Below are positions 1 through 7,756 of a stretch of DNA of 64,000 nt, piece by piece. The first letter of the stretch is position 1, and each line of letters starts with the position of its first letter. A program made the position numbers and the translations under genes. The stretch is from the NCBI RefSeq assembly GCF_019195395.1, contig NZ_CP078067.1:1503783-1567782 (forward strand), written 5' to 3'. The stretch is from Kaistella faecalis. GTDB lineage: Bacteria > Bacteroidota > Bacteroidia > Flavobacteriales > Weeksellaceae. A model generated the notes under the pieces. The model was not told the origin of the DNA. It did no database searches and worked only from the letters and a program-made list of their open reading frames with translations.

Positions 1-212
1 TCGAGTTTCACCATAAATTCGGAAAAGTCTCTTTTAATGGCGATTTTCTGTTCTATATTTTTCTCGTTATCAAACTTTTTTTTGAACTCATTATTCAGCA
101 TAAACCTCTGATAATCGAAATAGTCTTTCGCACTTCTGAACTCATCATTTTGTTGTGCAAAGAAAAAATTTGCGCAGACCAACAGCATCAGATAAACTAA
201 TTTTTTACTCAC
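1..212 (-). CDS. Secreted hypothetical protein, N-terminal part only
   Basis: The reading frame begins at a GTG at 212 and runs off the left edge, so about 70 N-terminal residues are visible. The start is chosen because it gives a complete signal peptide: Lys-Lys near the N-terminus, a hydrophobic stretch (LVYLMLLVCANFFF) and an Ala-Gln cleavage site, as is common in flavobacterial secreted proteins. The mature part is highly charged and rich in Phe, Lys and Asp. I recognise no domain. An ATG at codon 9 is possible but would shorten the signal peptide. It is transcribed away from the repressor gene's end, with an AT-rich gap of about 65 bases. Confidence 0.6.
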   Translation of the reverse strand, partial: MSKKLVYLMLLVCANFFFAQQNDEFRSAKDYFDYQRFMLNNEFKKKFDNEKNIEQKIAIKRDFSEFMVKL

Positions 213-277
213 TTGTGTTTATATATAATGTAAAAATAGTTAAAAATATCGATAACAATTTTTAAAGATTTTATTTG

Positions 278-1075
278 TTACCCGATTGAGTTTTGCTCCT
301 CTTTGAGGCCGGAAACCTTTATGTTAAGATCGCGGATGTCTTTTCTCAGTTCCAGAAACATATCTTTTAAGTTGTGATTTTCAAAATGATAAGGTTCGAA
401 ATCTTCAGGAAAAATCCCGGAAGCATACTGCCAGATTTCTACAATTTCATAAAAAGAAATTTCATACGGTTCATAAAAAGAATTATCTGCGGTTACCGTA
501 ATTGATTTTTCGTTTTTGGACTTGAAGCGTTTATAAGAAATGCCGTCATTCAGCGTCACAAATACATAACTTTTATTCTCTTTTAAATCATCAATTCTTT
601 CAAGATATTTTCCGATAATATATGAACCATCTTTAAAAGGCGGCATCGAATCTCCCTGCGCCGGAAAAGCCCTGTACTTTCCGTTGGTGAGGAACGGGAG
701 CGAAATTCTTTGCAGGCTTTCAATATATTCAGGGTCACTGTAGCCCGATAAATAACCCATCGACGCTTTCTGAGGGATGATTTCGATGCTGTTGTTTCCT
801 AATTTATCTACCACAACTGGAAGCACAATTCGGTTGTCGGGTAATCGCAGAATTTCGTCAAGCGGATATTTTCGGATATCAACCGAAACCAGAAGATCAA
901 TACTGATGTTGAAGAATTTCGAGATTTTCACCAATACTTCAATTGGCGGTTCCGAGCGACCGTCTTCGTAGGAAACATAGCGCGACCGCGTGATGATTAA
1001 CGTATCCGCTAATTCCTGTTGGGTGATTTCTTTTTTACCTCTTAAAAACCTGATGTTATCTGAAAAAATCGACAT
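278..1075 (-). CDS. XRE-family repressor with S24/LexA-like peptidase domain
   Basis: A 265-residue repressor. Residues 5-65 form a Cro/C1-type helix-turn-helix (QQELADTLIITRSRYVSYE). Residues 100-215 form an S24/LexA-like signal-peptidase fold with the candidate catalytic Ser143 (in QGDSM) and Lys182 (in ISYKRF). The C-terminus is a short charged coiled coil. Such proteins repress damage genes and self-cleave when activated RecA accumulates. The usual Ala-Gly cleavage position here reads Met106-Gly107 (KASMGY), so cleavability is uncertain. I use the ATG at 1075 rather than 1096 because the upstream seven codons are mostly the palindromic operator and because MSIFSDNIRFLR is the typical start of the HTH domain. 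It is divergent from dinB, which it probably controls. Confidence 0.85.
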   Translation of the reverse strand: MSIFSDNIRFLRGKKEITQQELADTLIITRSRYVSYEDGRSEPPIEVLVKISKFFNISIDLLVSVDIRKYPLDEILRLPDNRIVLPVVVDKLGNNSIEIIPQKASMGYLSGYSDPEYIESLQRISLPFLTNGKYRAFPAQGDSMPPFKDGSYIIGKYLERIDDLKENKSYVFVTLNDGISYKRFKSKNEKSITVTADNSFYEPYEISFYEIVEIWQYASGIFPEDFEPYHFENHNLKDMFLELRKDIRDLNIKVSGLKEEQNSIG

Positions 1076-1093
1076 TGTTACAATTTGTAACAA
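1075..1093. promoter_or_regulatory. 19-bp perfect palindromic operator (site 1)
   Basis: TTGTTACAATTTGTAACAA is a perfect inverted repeat with 9-base arms around a single central T. It abuts a TAnnTTTG-like -7 box for the repressor gene (TATTTTTG on the minus strand, 1101-1094) and covers the expected transcription start and start codon, the expected position for an autoregulatory operator. Binding by the neighbouring HTH protein is inference from position and symmetry. Confidence 0.7.
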
Positions 1094-1107
1094 CAAAAAT
1101 ACGAAAA

Positions 1108-1126
1108 TTGTTTAAAAACGTAACTA
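1108..1126. promoter_or_regulatory. Degenerate second operator at the dinB promoter (site 2)
   Basis: TTGTT at 1108-1112 and GTAAC at 1120-1124 repeat both half-sites of the perfect palindrome at 1075-1093 with the same 7-base spacing, though the inner bases differ. The right half-site touches the proposed dinB -7 box. A repressor bound here would block dinB-dnaE transcription. Confidence 0.5.
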
Positions 1127-1132
1127 ATTTTG
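1125..1132 (+). promoter_or_regulatory. dinB -7 promoter element
   Basis: TAATTTTG matches the Bacteroidetes -7 consensus TAnnTTTG. It lies only 4 bases before the dinB ATG at 1137, so transcription would begin at or next to the start codon and the mRNA would have essentially no leader. No good -33 box is seen at the usual spacing (a TTG at 1108-1110 is 14 bases away), so this is a -7 match only. Confidence 0.4.
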
Positions 1133-1136
1133 CGTC

Positions 1137-2315
1137 ATGAATCATGCGATTGCACATATGGATTTGGATGCTTTTTTTGTGTCCTGCGTCAGGCTTCACA
1201 ACAGTGAGTTGAACGGAATTCCCCTGATCATCGGTGGTGGCGAGCGTGGCGTGGTGGCATCGTGTTCATATGAAGCCCGCTATTTCGGGGTGCGGTCGGC
1301 GATGCCCATCAGAATGGCACTGAAACTTTGTCCCGATGCAAAAGTGGTGAAAGGTGATTATGAAATGTTCTCGAAACTCTCGCATAACGTCACCGAAATT
1401 ATTCAGCAGCGTGTCCCTGTGATGGAAAAAGCGAGTATTGATGAGTTTTATCTGGATCTTACCGGAATGGATAAATTTTTTGGCTGCTACCAGTGGACCC
1501 AGGAAATTGCCGCTGAAGTAACCAAAGAAACCGGATTGCCGATCAGTTTTGCACTTTCTACCAACAAAACAGTTTCCAAAATCGGAACCGGAGAATCTAA
1601 GCCCAGCGGAAAACTTGAAATCAAAGAAAAAGAAATCCGCCCATTTCTAAACCCTTTATCCATCCGCAAAATTCCTATGGTAGGAGAGGCGACTTTTCAA
1701 CTGCTTTCCAGAGTTGGAATCCGGACCATCAAAACCCTTTCAGAAATGCCGGTTTTGGCCCTTCAGCAAATGATTGGCAAGAACGGAACAGAGCTCTGGA
1801 AAAAAGCCAACGGAATCGATGAGGCACCTGTCATTCCTTATTCGGAGAGAAAATCAATTTCAAAAGAACATACTTTTTCTAATGATACTATGGATGTGTT
1901 TGCAATGAGAAGCCTGATTTCAGGAATGGCAGAAGAACTCGCTTATCAATTGCGCAAAGAAAAATGGCTCACTTCCACCGTGGTCATCAAAATCCGTTAC
2001 GCCAATTTCGATACGGAGACCAAACAGTGCAAGGTGGCTTATACTGCAGCAGATCATACCCTTTCCAGGATTGCTTTGGATCTGTTTAACAAAATCTACA
2101 CCCGCAGAATGCGCCTGCGCTTGATTGGCTTACGTTTTACCGGATTAGTTCATGGGAATCACCAGATGAATCTTTTCGAAGATACCGAAGAACTGATGAA
2201 TCTTTACCAAACCATGGACCGTCTCAAAAACCGCTTTGGCTCCGATGCGGTTAGGCGGGCTTCGGGATTTGATTTCTCTGAGGGGAATGTTGATGCTCAA
2301 AAAATGTGTAAATAA
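1137..2315 (+). CDS. dinB: Y-family DNA polymerase (DinB/UmuC-like)
   Basis: A 392-residue translesion polymerase. The catalytic metal ligands are intact: Asp9 in HMDLDAFF and Asp102-Glu103 in the SIDE motif, with Phe14 as the likely steric gate. The HhH region follows at about 175-215 and the little-finger domain at about 240-335. A beta-clamp-binding motif QMNLF is at 343-347, followed by a tail resembling UmuC/ImuB (DRLKNRFG). Because the active site is complete, this is a working polymerase rather than a catalytically dead ImuB. Its TAA stop shares one base with the ATG of the downstream dnaE-like gene (TAATG), so the two are probably translationally coupled. The nearby operator sites imply damage-inducible control. 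Confidence 0.92.
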   Translation: MNHAIAHMDLDAFFVSCVRLHNSELNGIPLIIGGGERGVVASCSYEARYFGVRSAMPIRMALKLCPDAKVVKGDYEMFSKLSHNVTEIIQQRVPVMEKASIDEFYLDLTGMDKFFGCYQWTQEIAAEVTKETGLPISFALSTNKTVSKIGTGESKPSGKLEIKEKEIRPFLNPLSIRKIPMVGEATFQLLSRVGIRTIKTLSEMPVLALQQMIGKNGTELWKKANGIDEAPVIPYSERKSISKEHTFSNDTMDVFAMRSLISGMAEELAYQLRKEKWLTSTVVIKIRYANFDTETKQCKVAYTAADHTLSRIALDLFNKIYTRRMRLRLIGLRFTGLVHGNHQMNLFEDTEELMNLYQTMDRLKNRFGSDAVRRASGFDFSEGNVDAQKMCK

Positions 2316-5300
2316 TGTTCCTGAACTGTCATTCATATCACAGTTTACGCTACGGCACGCTCTCCATTGATGCATTGGTGCAGCAGGCTTATGAATCAGG
2401 AACTAAAGAATTAGTTTTAACGGACATTAATACCGTTACCGGAATCTATGAATTCAAAAAAAAGTGCGAAGAATATGGAATCAAACCAATCGCAGGTGTC
2501 GAAGTAAGAAAAGGGAACAAGCTGCTCTACATTGCTGTGGCGAAGGAATTCAGCGGGATAGGAGAAATCAACCGCGTGCTGACCGCACATAGTTGTGATG
2601 GCGCGGAACTTACTGAAAAAGCACCGTTGTTTGAGCAGGTTTTTGTGATTTATCCCATCAACAACATCCCGGAAACGCTTAATGAGAATGAATTTATAGG
2701 TTTGCGTGAAGAAGAATTGAACTTAATGATCCGTCCGGAGTTTAAGAGCAGAACCGACAAAATGGTAATTCTGCATCCGGTAACTTTCAGCACCAAAAAA
2801 GAATATAATTTACACCGGGTTTTAAGGGCAATTGAATACAATACTTTGCTTTCCAAACTTTCTGACGAAGACATTTGCAGCAAATCAGAATATCTGAAAC
2901 CTGAAACAAGTGTAATTAAATCATTCAGTCAATATCCTGAAATCATCAGAAACACAAAGAAGATTCTTTCTGAATGCAGCTTTGAATTTACCTACAAGGA
3001 ACCCCGAAGCACCGAAAACAAAAACAAAAAATATTTTACCGGTTCTCAGGAAGAAGACATGAAACTTTTGACAAATCTGGCTTATGAAGGATTGCAGAAA
3101 AGATATGGCGATAATGAAGCTGCCCAAAAAAGAGTTGAAAAAGAACTTAAAGTAATTGGCGATCTCAAATTTTCCGCGTACTTTCTCATCACCTGGGATA
3201 TCATTCAGTACAGCAACCGCATGGGATTTATGCACGTTGGGCGCGGGAGCGGAGCCAATTCTATCGTGAGTTACTGTCTCGGGATTACCGATATCTGTCC
3301 GATAGAACTGGATCTTTATTTTGAACGTTTCCTGAATCTCAACCGGACTTCGCCACCGGATTTTGATATCGACTGGAGCTGGCAAAACCGAGACACTATT
3401 CTCGAATATATTTTTAACAAATACGGAAAAGATCACGTTGCGTTTTGCGGAACCAATGTCGAATTCAAATACCGGTCGATATTCCGGGAAGTGGGGAAAG
3501 CATTTGGCCTGCCCAAAGAAGAACTAGATGATCTTGCGACAAAGCCCATGGAAACTCATGACGGCAATAAAGTGGTAAAACTGGTTCACGAATATGGCAA
3601 ACTGATGGAAAAATTTCCCAACCAGAGAAGCATGCATGCCTGTGGAATTCTGATTTCGGAAGAACCTATTACGAATTATTCTGCCCTGGAAATGCCTCCA
3701 AAAGGATTTCCTATCGTTCAGTTTGATATGAATGTGGCTGAAGACATCGGTCTTGAAAAATTTGATATTCTTTCGCAGCGCGGCTTGGGAACCATCAGTG
3801 ACACGGTAGAACTCATCAAAAAAAACCGCGGAATCGAGGTTGACATTCGCGATACTTCTATTTCTAAAGATGAAGCGTTGTGTAATGAATATTTAGCAGT
3901 AGGCAAAACAATAGGATGTTTCTATATCGAAAGTCCGGCGATGCGCGGGCTTCTAAGACGTTTAAAATGCGGTGATTACAGAACTTTGGTAGCGGCGTCT
4001 TCCATCATCCGGCCCGGTGTGGCGCAAAGCGGAATGATGAAGGAATATATTTTCCGTCACAACCATCCCAATCAGTTTGAATATTTTCATCCTGTGTTTG
4101 AAGAAAATCTTAAAGAAACCTACGGAATCATGGTTTATCAGGAAGATGTGATTAAAATTGCGCAATATTTTGGCGGACTCAGTCATGCCGATGGTGATAT
4201 TCTGAGACGAGCCATGAGCGGGAAAGAAAGATCAATTCAGAAACTGAATGAAGTAAAAAACAACTTTTTTGAATCCTGTAAAAAACAAGGACATTCGGAG
4301 CAGATGACCACCGAAGCTTTCCGACAGATTCAGTCTTTTGCCGGTTACTCTTTCTGTAAAGCGCATTCGGCTTCTTATGCGGTAGAAAGTTATCAGAGTT
4401 TATATCTAAAGGTTTATTATCCGCTGGAATTTATGGTTTCGGTCATTAATAATCAGGGTGGTTTTTACCGCACTGAAGTTTATGTTCATGAAGCGAAAAT
4501 GTCGGGCGGAATTATTCAGAATCCGTGCGTGAATACAAGCGAATTTCAGACTTCACTGAAAGGAAAAAACATTTTTCTGGGATTTATGCACCTTCAGTCA
4601 CTTGATTCCAAAATTGCGCAGCTTATCTCCGAAGAACGGGAGAGAAACGGCAATTATAAATCACTCGAAGACTTTATCCGACGCATCCCGATTGGGATTG
4701 AAGGAGTACAGATTCTGATATTTATCGGTGCGTTCCGGTTTACAGGAAAACAGAAAAATGAACTTCTGATTGAAGCAAGATTACTGTTGATCAATTTCAA
4801 ACCCGAAAACAGAGGTAAAATGCTGTTTGAAGAACCTGTTCAGGAATACCAACTTCCGGAACTGAAAAGGGATTTTTTTGAGGACGCTTTTGATGAGATT
4901 GAAATCCTTGGATTCCCGGTTTCCTGCACGCCGTTTGATCTTCTGGAAACTAAGTACAGAGGTTCGGTTTTTGTGAAAGACCTGCTGAAAAATCATAAAA
5001 AACAGGTAAAGATGTTGGCATATCTCATTTCCCGAAAACACGTGCCGACCAAAAAGGGAACCATGTATTTCGGCACCTGGATCGACGTGAACGGCGATTA
5101 TTTCGACACGGCGCATTTTCCGGATTCCCTGAGAAACTACGATTTTATGGGTGGCGGATGTTATCTGCTGTTGGGAACGGTTGAGGTAGATTATCATTTC
5201 CCGACGATTACCATTACCAAAATGGCTAAAATGCCCATGATTCCGGATCCGCGCTATGCTTATCACAAAGAGAAACAATACGATATTCACCGGCAGCTAA

Positions 5301-5383
5301 AAGAAGATGTAAGCATGACGTTCCGGAAACCTTATCCTCAGGAGCACGAAATCGGTTTACCGCGTCATAAACTCAGTAGCTAG
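2315..5383 (+). CDS. dnaE2: Error-prone DNA polymerase III alpha subunit (DnaE2-like)
   Basis: A 1022-residue C-family polymerase, shorter than replicative DnaE (about 1160). Order: PHP domain (1-230), polymerase palm with GRGSGANS (309-316) and catalytic Asp349/Asp351 in PDFDID, fingers and helix-hairpin-helix region (about 400-800), then an OB-like C-terminal domain. The PHP metal site looks degenerate: the usual TDH motif reads TDI (36-38) and the opening motif is HSYHS, consistent with a polymerase lacking PHP-based proofreading. It starts inside the dinB stop codon. Pairing with a Y-family polymerase under an S24 repressor is the Bacteroidetes counterpart of the ImuB-DnaE2 mutasome; no imuA-like gene is present here. 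The DnaE2 assignment comes from context and the degenerate PHP motif. Confidence 0.85.
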   Translation: MFLNCHSYHSLRYGTLSIDALVQQAYESGTKELVLTDINTVTGIYEFKKKCEEYGIKPIAGVEVRKGNKLLYIAVAKEFSGIGEINRVLTAHSCDGAELTEKAPLFEQVFVIYPINNIPETLNENEFIGLREEELNLMIRPEFKSRTDKMVILHPVTFSTKKEYNLHRVLRAIEYNTLLSKLSDEDICSKSEYLKPETSVIKSFSQYPEIIRNTKKILSECSFEFTYKEPRSTENKNKKYFTGSQEEDMKLLTNLAYEGLQKRYGDNEAAQKRVEKELKVIGDLKFSAYFLITWDIIQYSNRMGFMHVGRGSGANSIVSYCLGITDICPIELDLYFERFLNLNRTSPPDFDIDWSWQNRDTILEYIFNKYGKDHVAFCGTNVEFKYRSIFREVGKAFGLPKEELDDLATKPMETHDGNKVVKLVHEYGKLMEKFPNQRSMHACGILISEEPITNYSALEMPPKGFPIVQFDMNVAEDIGLEKFDILSQRGLGTISDTVELIKKNRGIEVDIRDTSISKDEALCNEYLAVGKTIGCFYIESPAMRGLLRRLKCGDYRTLVAASSIIRPGVAQSGMMKEYIFRHNHPNQFEYFHPVFEENLKETYGIMVYQEDVIKIAQYFGGLSHADGDILRRAMSGKERSIQKLNEVKNNFFESCKKQGHSEQMTTEAFRQIQSFAGYSFCKAHSASYAVESYQSLYLKVYYPLEFMVSVINNQGGFYRTEVYVHEAKMSGGIIQNPCVNTSEFQTSLKGKNIFLGFMHLQSLDSKIAQLISEERERNGNYKSLEDFIRRIPIGIEGVQILIFIGAFRFTGKQKNELLIEARLLLINFKPENRGKMLFEEPVQEYQLPELKRDFFEDAFDEIEILGFPVSCTPFDLLETKYRGSVFVKDLLKNHKKQVKMLAYLISRKHVPTKKGTMYFGTWIDVNGDYFDTAHFPDSLRNYDFMGGGCYLLLGTVEVDYHFPTITITKMAKMPMIPDPRYAYHKEKQYDIHRQLKEDVSMTFRKPYPQEHEIGLPRHKLSS

Positions 5384-5393
5384 AGTAAAAAAC

Positions 5394-6005
5394 TCAGCGT
5401 TTTTCGTATTTCCAGTTGCGTCCTTTGCCTTCAGCAATCCATTCCAGCGCCTGTTCCATTCTTTTGTTGCGGGTGGCTTCAGTCTTTGCATCGGTGATCC
5501 ACATGATGTATTCTTTTTTAAAGGATGGCGATGCGTTTCCGAAGACTTTTTTAGCATCAGTATTTTGATTGAGTGCCTCAGAAAAATAGGCCGGAACTTC
5601 TGTTGCTTTCTTTTCGGGAGCAGCTTTCTTCAGCGTAACGCCCATATCGGTAAGATCCATGGCTTCTTTAATCGCCGCTTTCAGTAGAACTCTCGATGGA
5701 AGGTCGTCGATGCTTGTAATTTTTCCTAACGTAAACATTCCGGTTCTTTCGGCATCTTTGGTAAGTTCCGTAATGGTTTTCATTTCCTTTTCGAGCCAGA
5801 AACCAAAGCCGCAATGCTGCTTGAATGCCGTGAAAGCACAGAGAATTTTTCCTTTATACATGAAATGCGGGAAACTCCATTTCCAGCCTTCCTCAACATC
5901 GGGGCAGGTTTCGTGGATGATTTCACGAAGATAATGGAGAATGGGTTTTGCAAATGGCTGGGCATTATCAATATAGGCATCGATTCGTGGATCTGCTGTA
6001 GACAT
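5394..6005 (-). CDS. DUF1801 plus YdeI/OmpD-associated domain protein
   Basis: A 203-residue cytoplasmic protein. Residues 10-115 match the DUF1801/YdhG-like fold (PFAKPILHYLREIIHETCPD, then WSFPHFMYKGK). Residues 130-200 match the YdeI/OmpD-associated C-terminal helical region (VPAYFSEALNQN, then FKKEYIMWITDAKTEATRNKR). Proteins of this architecture are common in Bacteroidetes and their biochemical role is unsettled; the bacteriocin-protection label is by homology only. It ends a few bases from the convergent end of dnaE2 and has no obvious operon partner. Confidence 0.8.
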   Translation of the reverse strand: MSTADPRIDAYIDNAQPFAKPILHYLREIIHETCPDVEEGWKWSFPHFMYKGKILCAFTAFKQHCGFGFWLEKEMKTITELTKDAERTGMFTLGKITSIDDLPSRVLLKAAIKEAMDLTDMGVTLKKAAPEKKATEVPAYFSEALNQNTDAKKVFGNASPSFKKEYIMWITDAKTEATRNKRMEQALEWIAEGKGRNWKYEKR

Positions 6006-6110
6006 GATTTAAATGTTTAAGTAAAAATAATAATTTTCGGAATACAGAATTTACAACACATGAAAAAAGCTCAGAAATGAAATTGCAGCTCAGTTTGCAC
6101 CAAAATAAAA

Positions 6111-6130
6111 AGCATTGAAAACTCAATGCT
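6111..6130 (-). terminator. Second intrinsic terminator downstream of gdhA
   Basis: AGCATTGA and TCAATGCT form an 8-bp stem with a 4-base loop. Read on the minus strand it is followed by a T-rich run (TTTTTATTTT). It lies about 55 bases beyond the first gdhA terminator, so read-through would be stopped here. Confidence 0.6.
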
Positions 6131-6185
6131 CTTTATCCTTTCATTTTACTTTTTACCCATTTTCCCGGGACAGGATTTAATGAAA

Positions 6186-6208
6186 AAAGCCGGAGGCAAT
6201 CCGGCTTT
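6186..6208 (-). terminator. Intrinsic terminator of gdhA
   Basis: AAAGCCGG and CCGGCTTT form an 8-bp GC-rich stem with a 7-base loop, followed by six T on the minus strand, a few bases past the gdhA stop codon. Confidence 0.85.
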
Positions 6209-6212
6209 AATT

Positions 6213-7571
6213 TTATACTACACCTTGCGCAAGCATGGCCTCAGCCACTTTTACGAAACCTGCGATATTCGCACCTTTCACGTAGTTTACATAGCCGTCT
6301 TCTTCTTTACCGTAATCTCTACAAGCTTTGTGAATACCGATCATAATTTCCTTCAGTCTCGCATCAACTTCTTCTGATGACCAGTTTAATCGGATAGAGT
6401 TCTGGGTCATTTCTAAACCGGAAGTTGCAACGCCGCCAGCATTGGAAGCTTTCCCCGGGGAGAAAAGAACTTTCTTCTCCAGGAAATAATTAATTGCATC
6501 TAAAGTTGAAGGCATATTTGCAGCTTCGGTAACGCAGATTACTCCGTTTGCTACCAGATTTTTTGCATCTTCCAAATTAAGTTCGTTCTGTGTTGCTGCA
6601 GGAATTGCAACATCACATTTTACTTCCCAAGGGCGTTTTCCTGCATGGAATTCTGCAGTTGGGAATTTCTTCGCATAATCTTCGGCTCTGTTATTGCCGG
6701 ATGCACGAAGTTCAAGTAGATATTCAATTTTTTCGCCGGAAATTCCGTCTTTATCATAGATATATCCATCAGGACCGGAAATGGTAAGTACTTTTCCGCC
6801 TAATTCAGTTACTTTTTTAACCACACCCCAGGCTACGTTCCCGAAACCTGAAACACAAACTGTTTTTCCTTTGAAATCCTGACCAATGGTTTTAAGCATC
6901 TGCTCAGCAAAATATACCACACCGTAACCTGTTGCTTCCGGGCGGATTAATGAACCACCGTAAGCCAAACCTTTCCCGGTTAGAACTCCTGTAAATTCGT
7001 TTCTTATTTTTTTATACTGACCGAATAAATATCCGATTTCTCTTGCTCCAACACCAATGTCTCCAGCAGGAACGTCAGTTTCAGGACCAATGTGTTTGCA
7101 CATTTCCGTCATGAAAGCCTGGCAGAAACGCATGATTTCCATATCAGATTTTCCCTGTGGATCGAAATCTGCACCTCCTTTTCCACCACCCATTGGCAAT
7201 GTTGTTAAAGAGTTTTTGAAAGTCTGTTCGAAAGCCAAAAATTTAAGAACGGATAAATTTACGGTAGGATGAAAACGGATTCCGCCTTTGTATGGCCCAA
7301 TTGCAGAGTTCATCTGAATTCTGAAACCGCGGTTTACCTGAATTTCTCCTTTGTCATCAACCCACGGCACGCGGAAAATTATTGTTCGCTCCGGCTCGGC
7401 CATTCTTTCCAGAAGTTTTTTTCCGGTGTATTGCTTTCTTGTTGAAATGAAAGGAATTACAGTAACTGCAACTTCTTTTACGGCCTGAAGAAATTCCGGT
7501 TCATTCGGATTTTTAGCTTCAATTCTGGCCATGAATTCCTGAATTTTCTGGTCTACGTTATAATTCTCCAT
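6213..7571 (-). CDS. gdhA: NADP-type glutamate dehydrogenase
   Basis: A 452-residue hexameric-type glutamate dehydrogenase (2-oxoglutarate + NH4+ + NAD(P)H to glutamate), the usual length for the GdhA family. The substrate-site lysines are present in order: GPYKGG (Lys95), the EQTFKN lysine (Lys119) and GGGKGG (Lys131), followed by DVPAGDIGVGAREIG. A Rossmann domain starts near residue 235 (VCVSGFGNVAWG). It is monocistronic: a strong promoter is upstream and tandem terminators are downstream. Assignment to NADP rather than NAD rests on overall similarity to the anabolic subfamily and is less certain than the family itself. Confidence 0.95.
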   Translation of the reverse strand: MENYNVDQKIQEFMARIEAKNPNEPEFLQAVKEVAVTVIPFISTRKQYTGKKLLERMAEPERTIIFRVPWVDDKGEIQVNRGFRIQMNSAIGPYKGGIRFHPTVNLSVLKFLAFEQTFKNSLTTLPMGGGKGGADFDPQGKSDMEIMRFCQAFMTEMCKHIGPETDVPAGDIGVGAREIGYLFGQYKKIRNEFTGVLTGKGLAYGGSLIRPEATGYGVVYFAEQMLKTIGQDFKGKTVCVSGFGNVAWGVVKKVTELGGKVLTISGPDGYIYDKDGISGEKIEYLLELRASGNNRAEDYAKKFPTAEFHAGKRPWEVKCDVAIPAATQNELNLEDAKNLVANGVICVTEAANMPSTLDAINYFLEKKVLFSPGKASNAGGVATSGLEMTQNSIRLNWSSEEVDARLKEIMIGIHKACRDYGKEEDGYVNYVKGANIAGFVKVAEAMLAQGVV

Positions 7572-7593
7572 AAGGGTTGATTAATATTGTCAA

Positions 7594-7623
7594 CAAATTT
7601 AATTTTTTTTTCAAAACTTGCAA
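7594..7623 (-). promoter_or_regulatory. gdhA promoter
   Basis: On the minus strand TTG (7623-7621), a 19-base spacer and TAAATTTG (7601-7594) match the Bacteroidetes TTG-N19-TAnnTTTG pattern. The start of transcription would fall near 7589, about 18 bases before the gdhA ATG. The remaining bases up to the dprA stop at 7757 are very AT-rich and hold nothing else I can name. Confidence 0.6.
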
Positions 7624-7756
7624 CAAAAATTTTAATAATTACTAAAATATTAATGATATTAGAGTTTATTTTTATTAAATTCATAATTTTAACACTTATA
7701 ATATCAATTATTGAATGTTAACAGAAAATTAATAAATTTTTAAAAACACTTGAATG

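Noticed and set aside
6126-6377. ORF on the + strand, and a minus-strand tail reading KSCPGKMGKK between the two gdhA terminators
   Set aside because: The first overlaps gdhA in antisense and the second has no start codon and lies between terminators; both look like chance.
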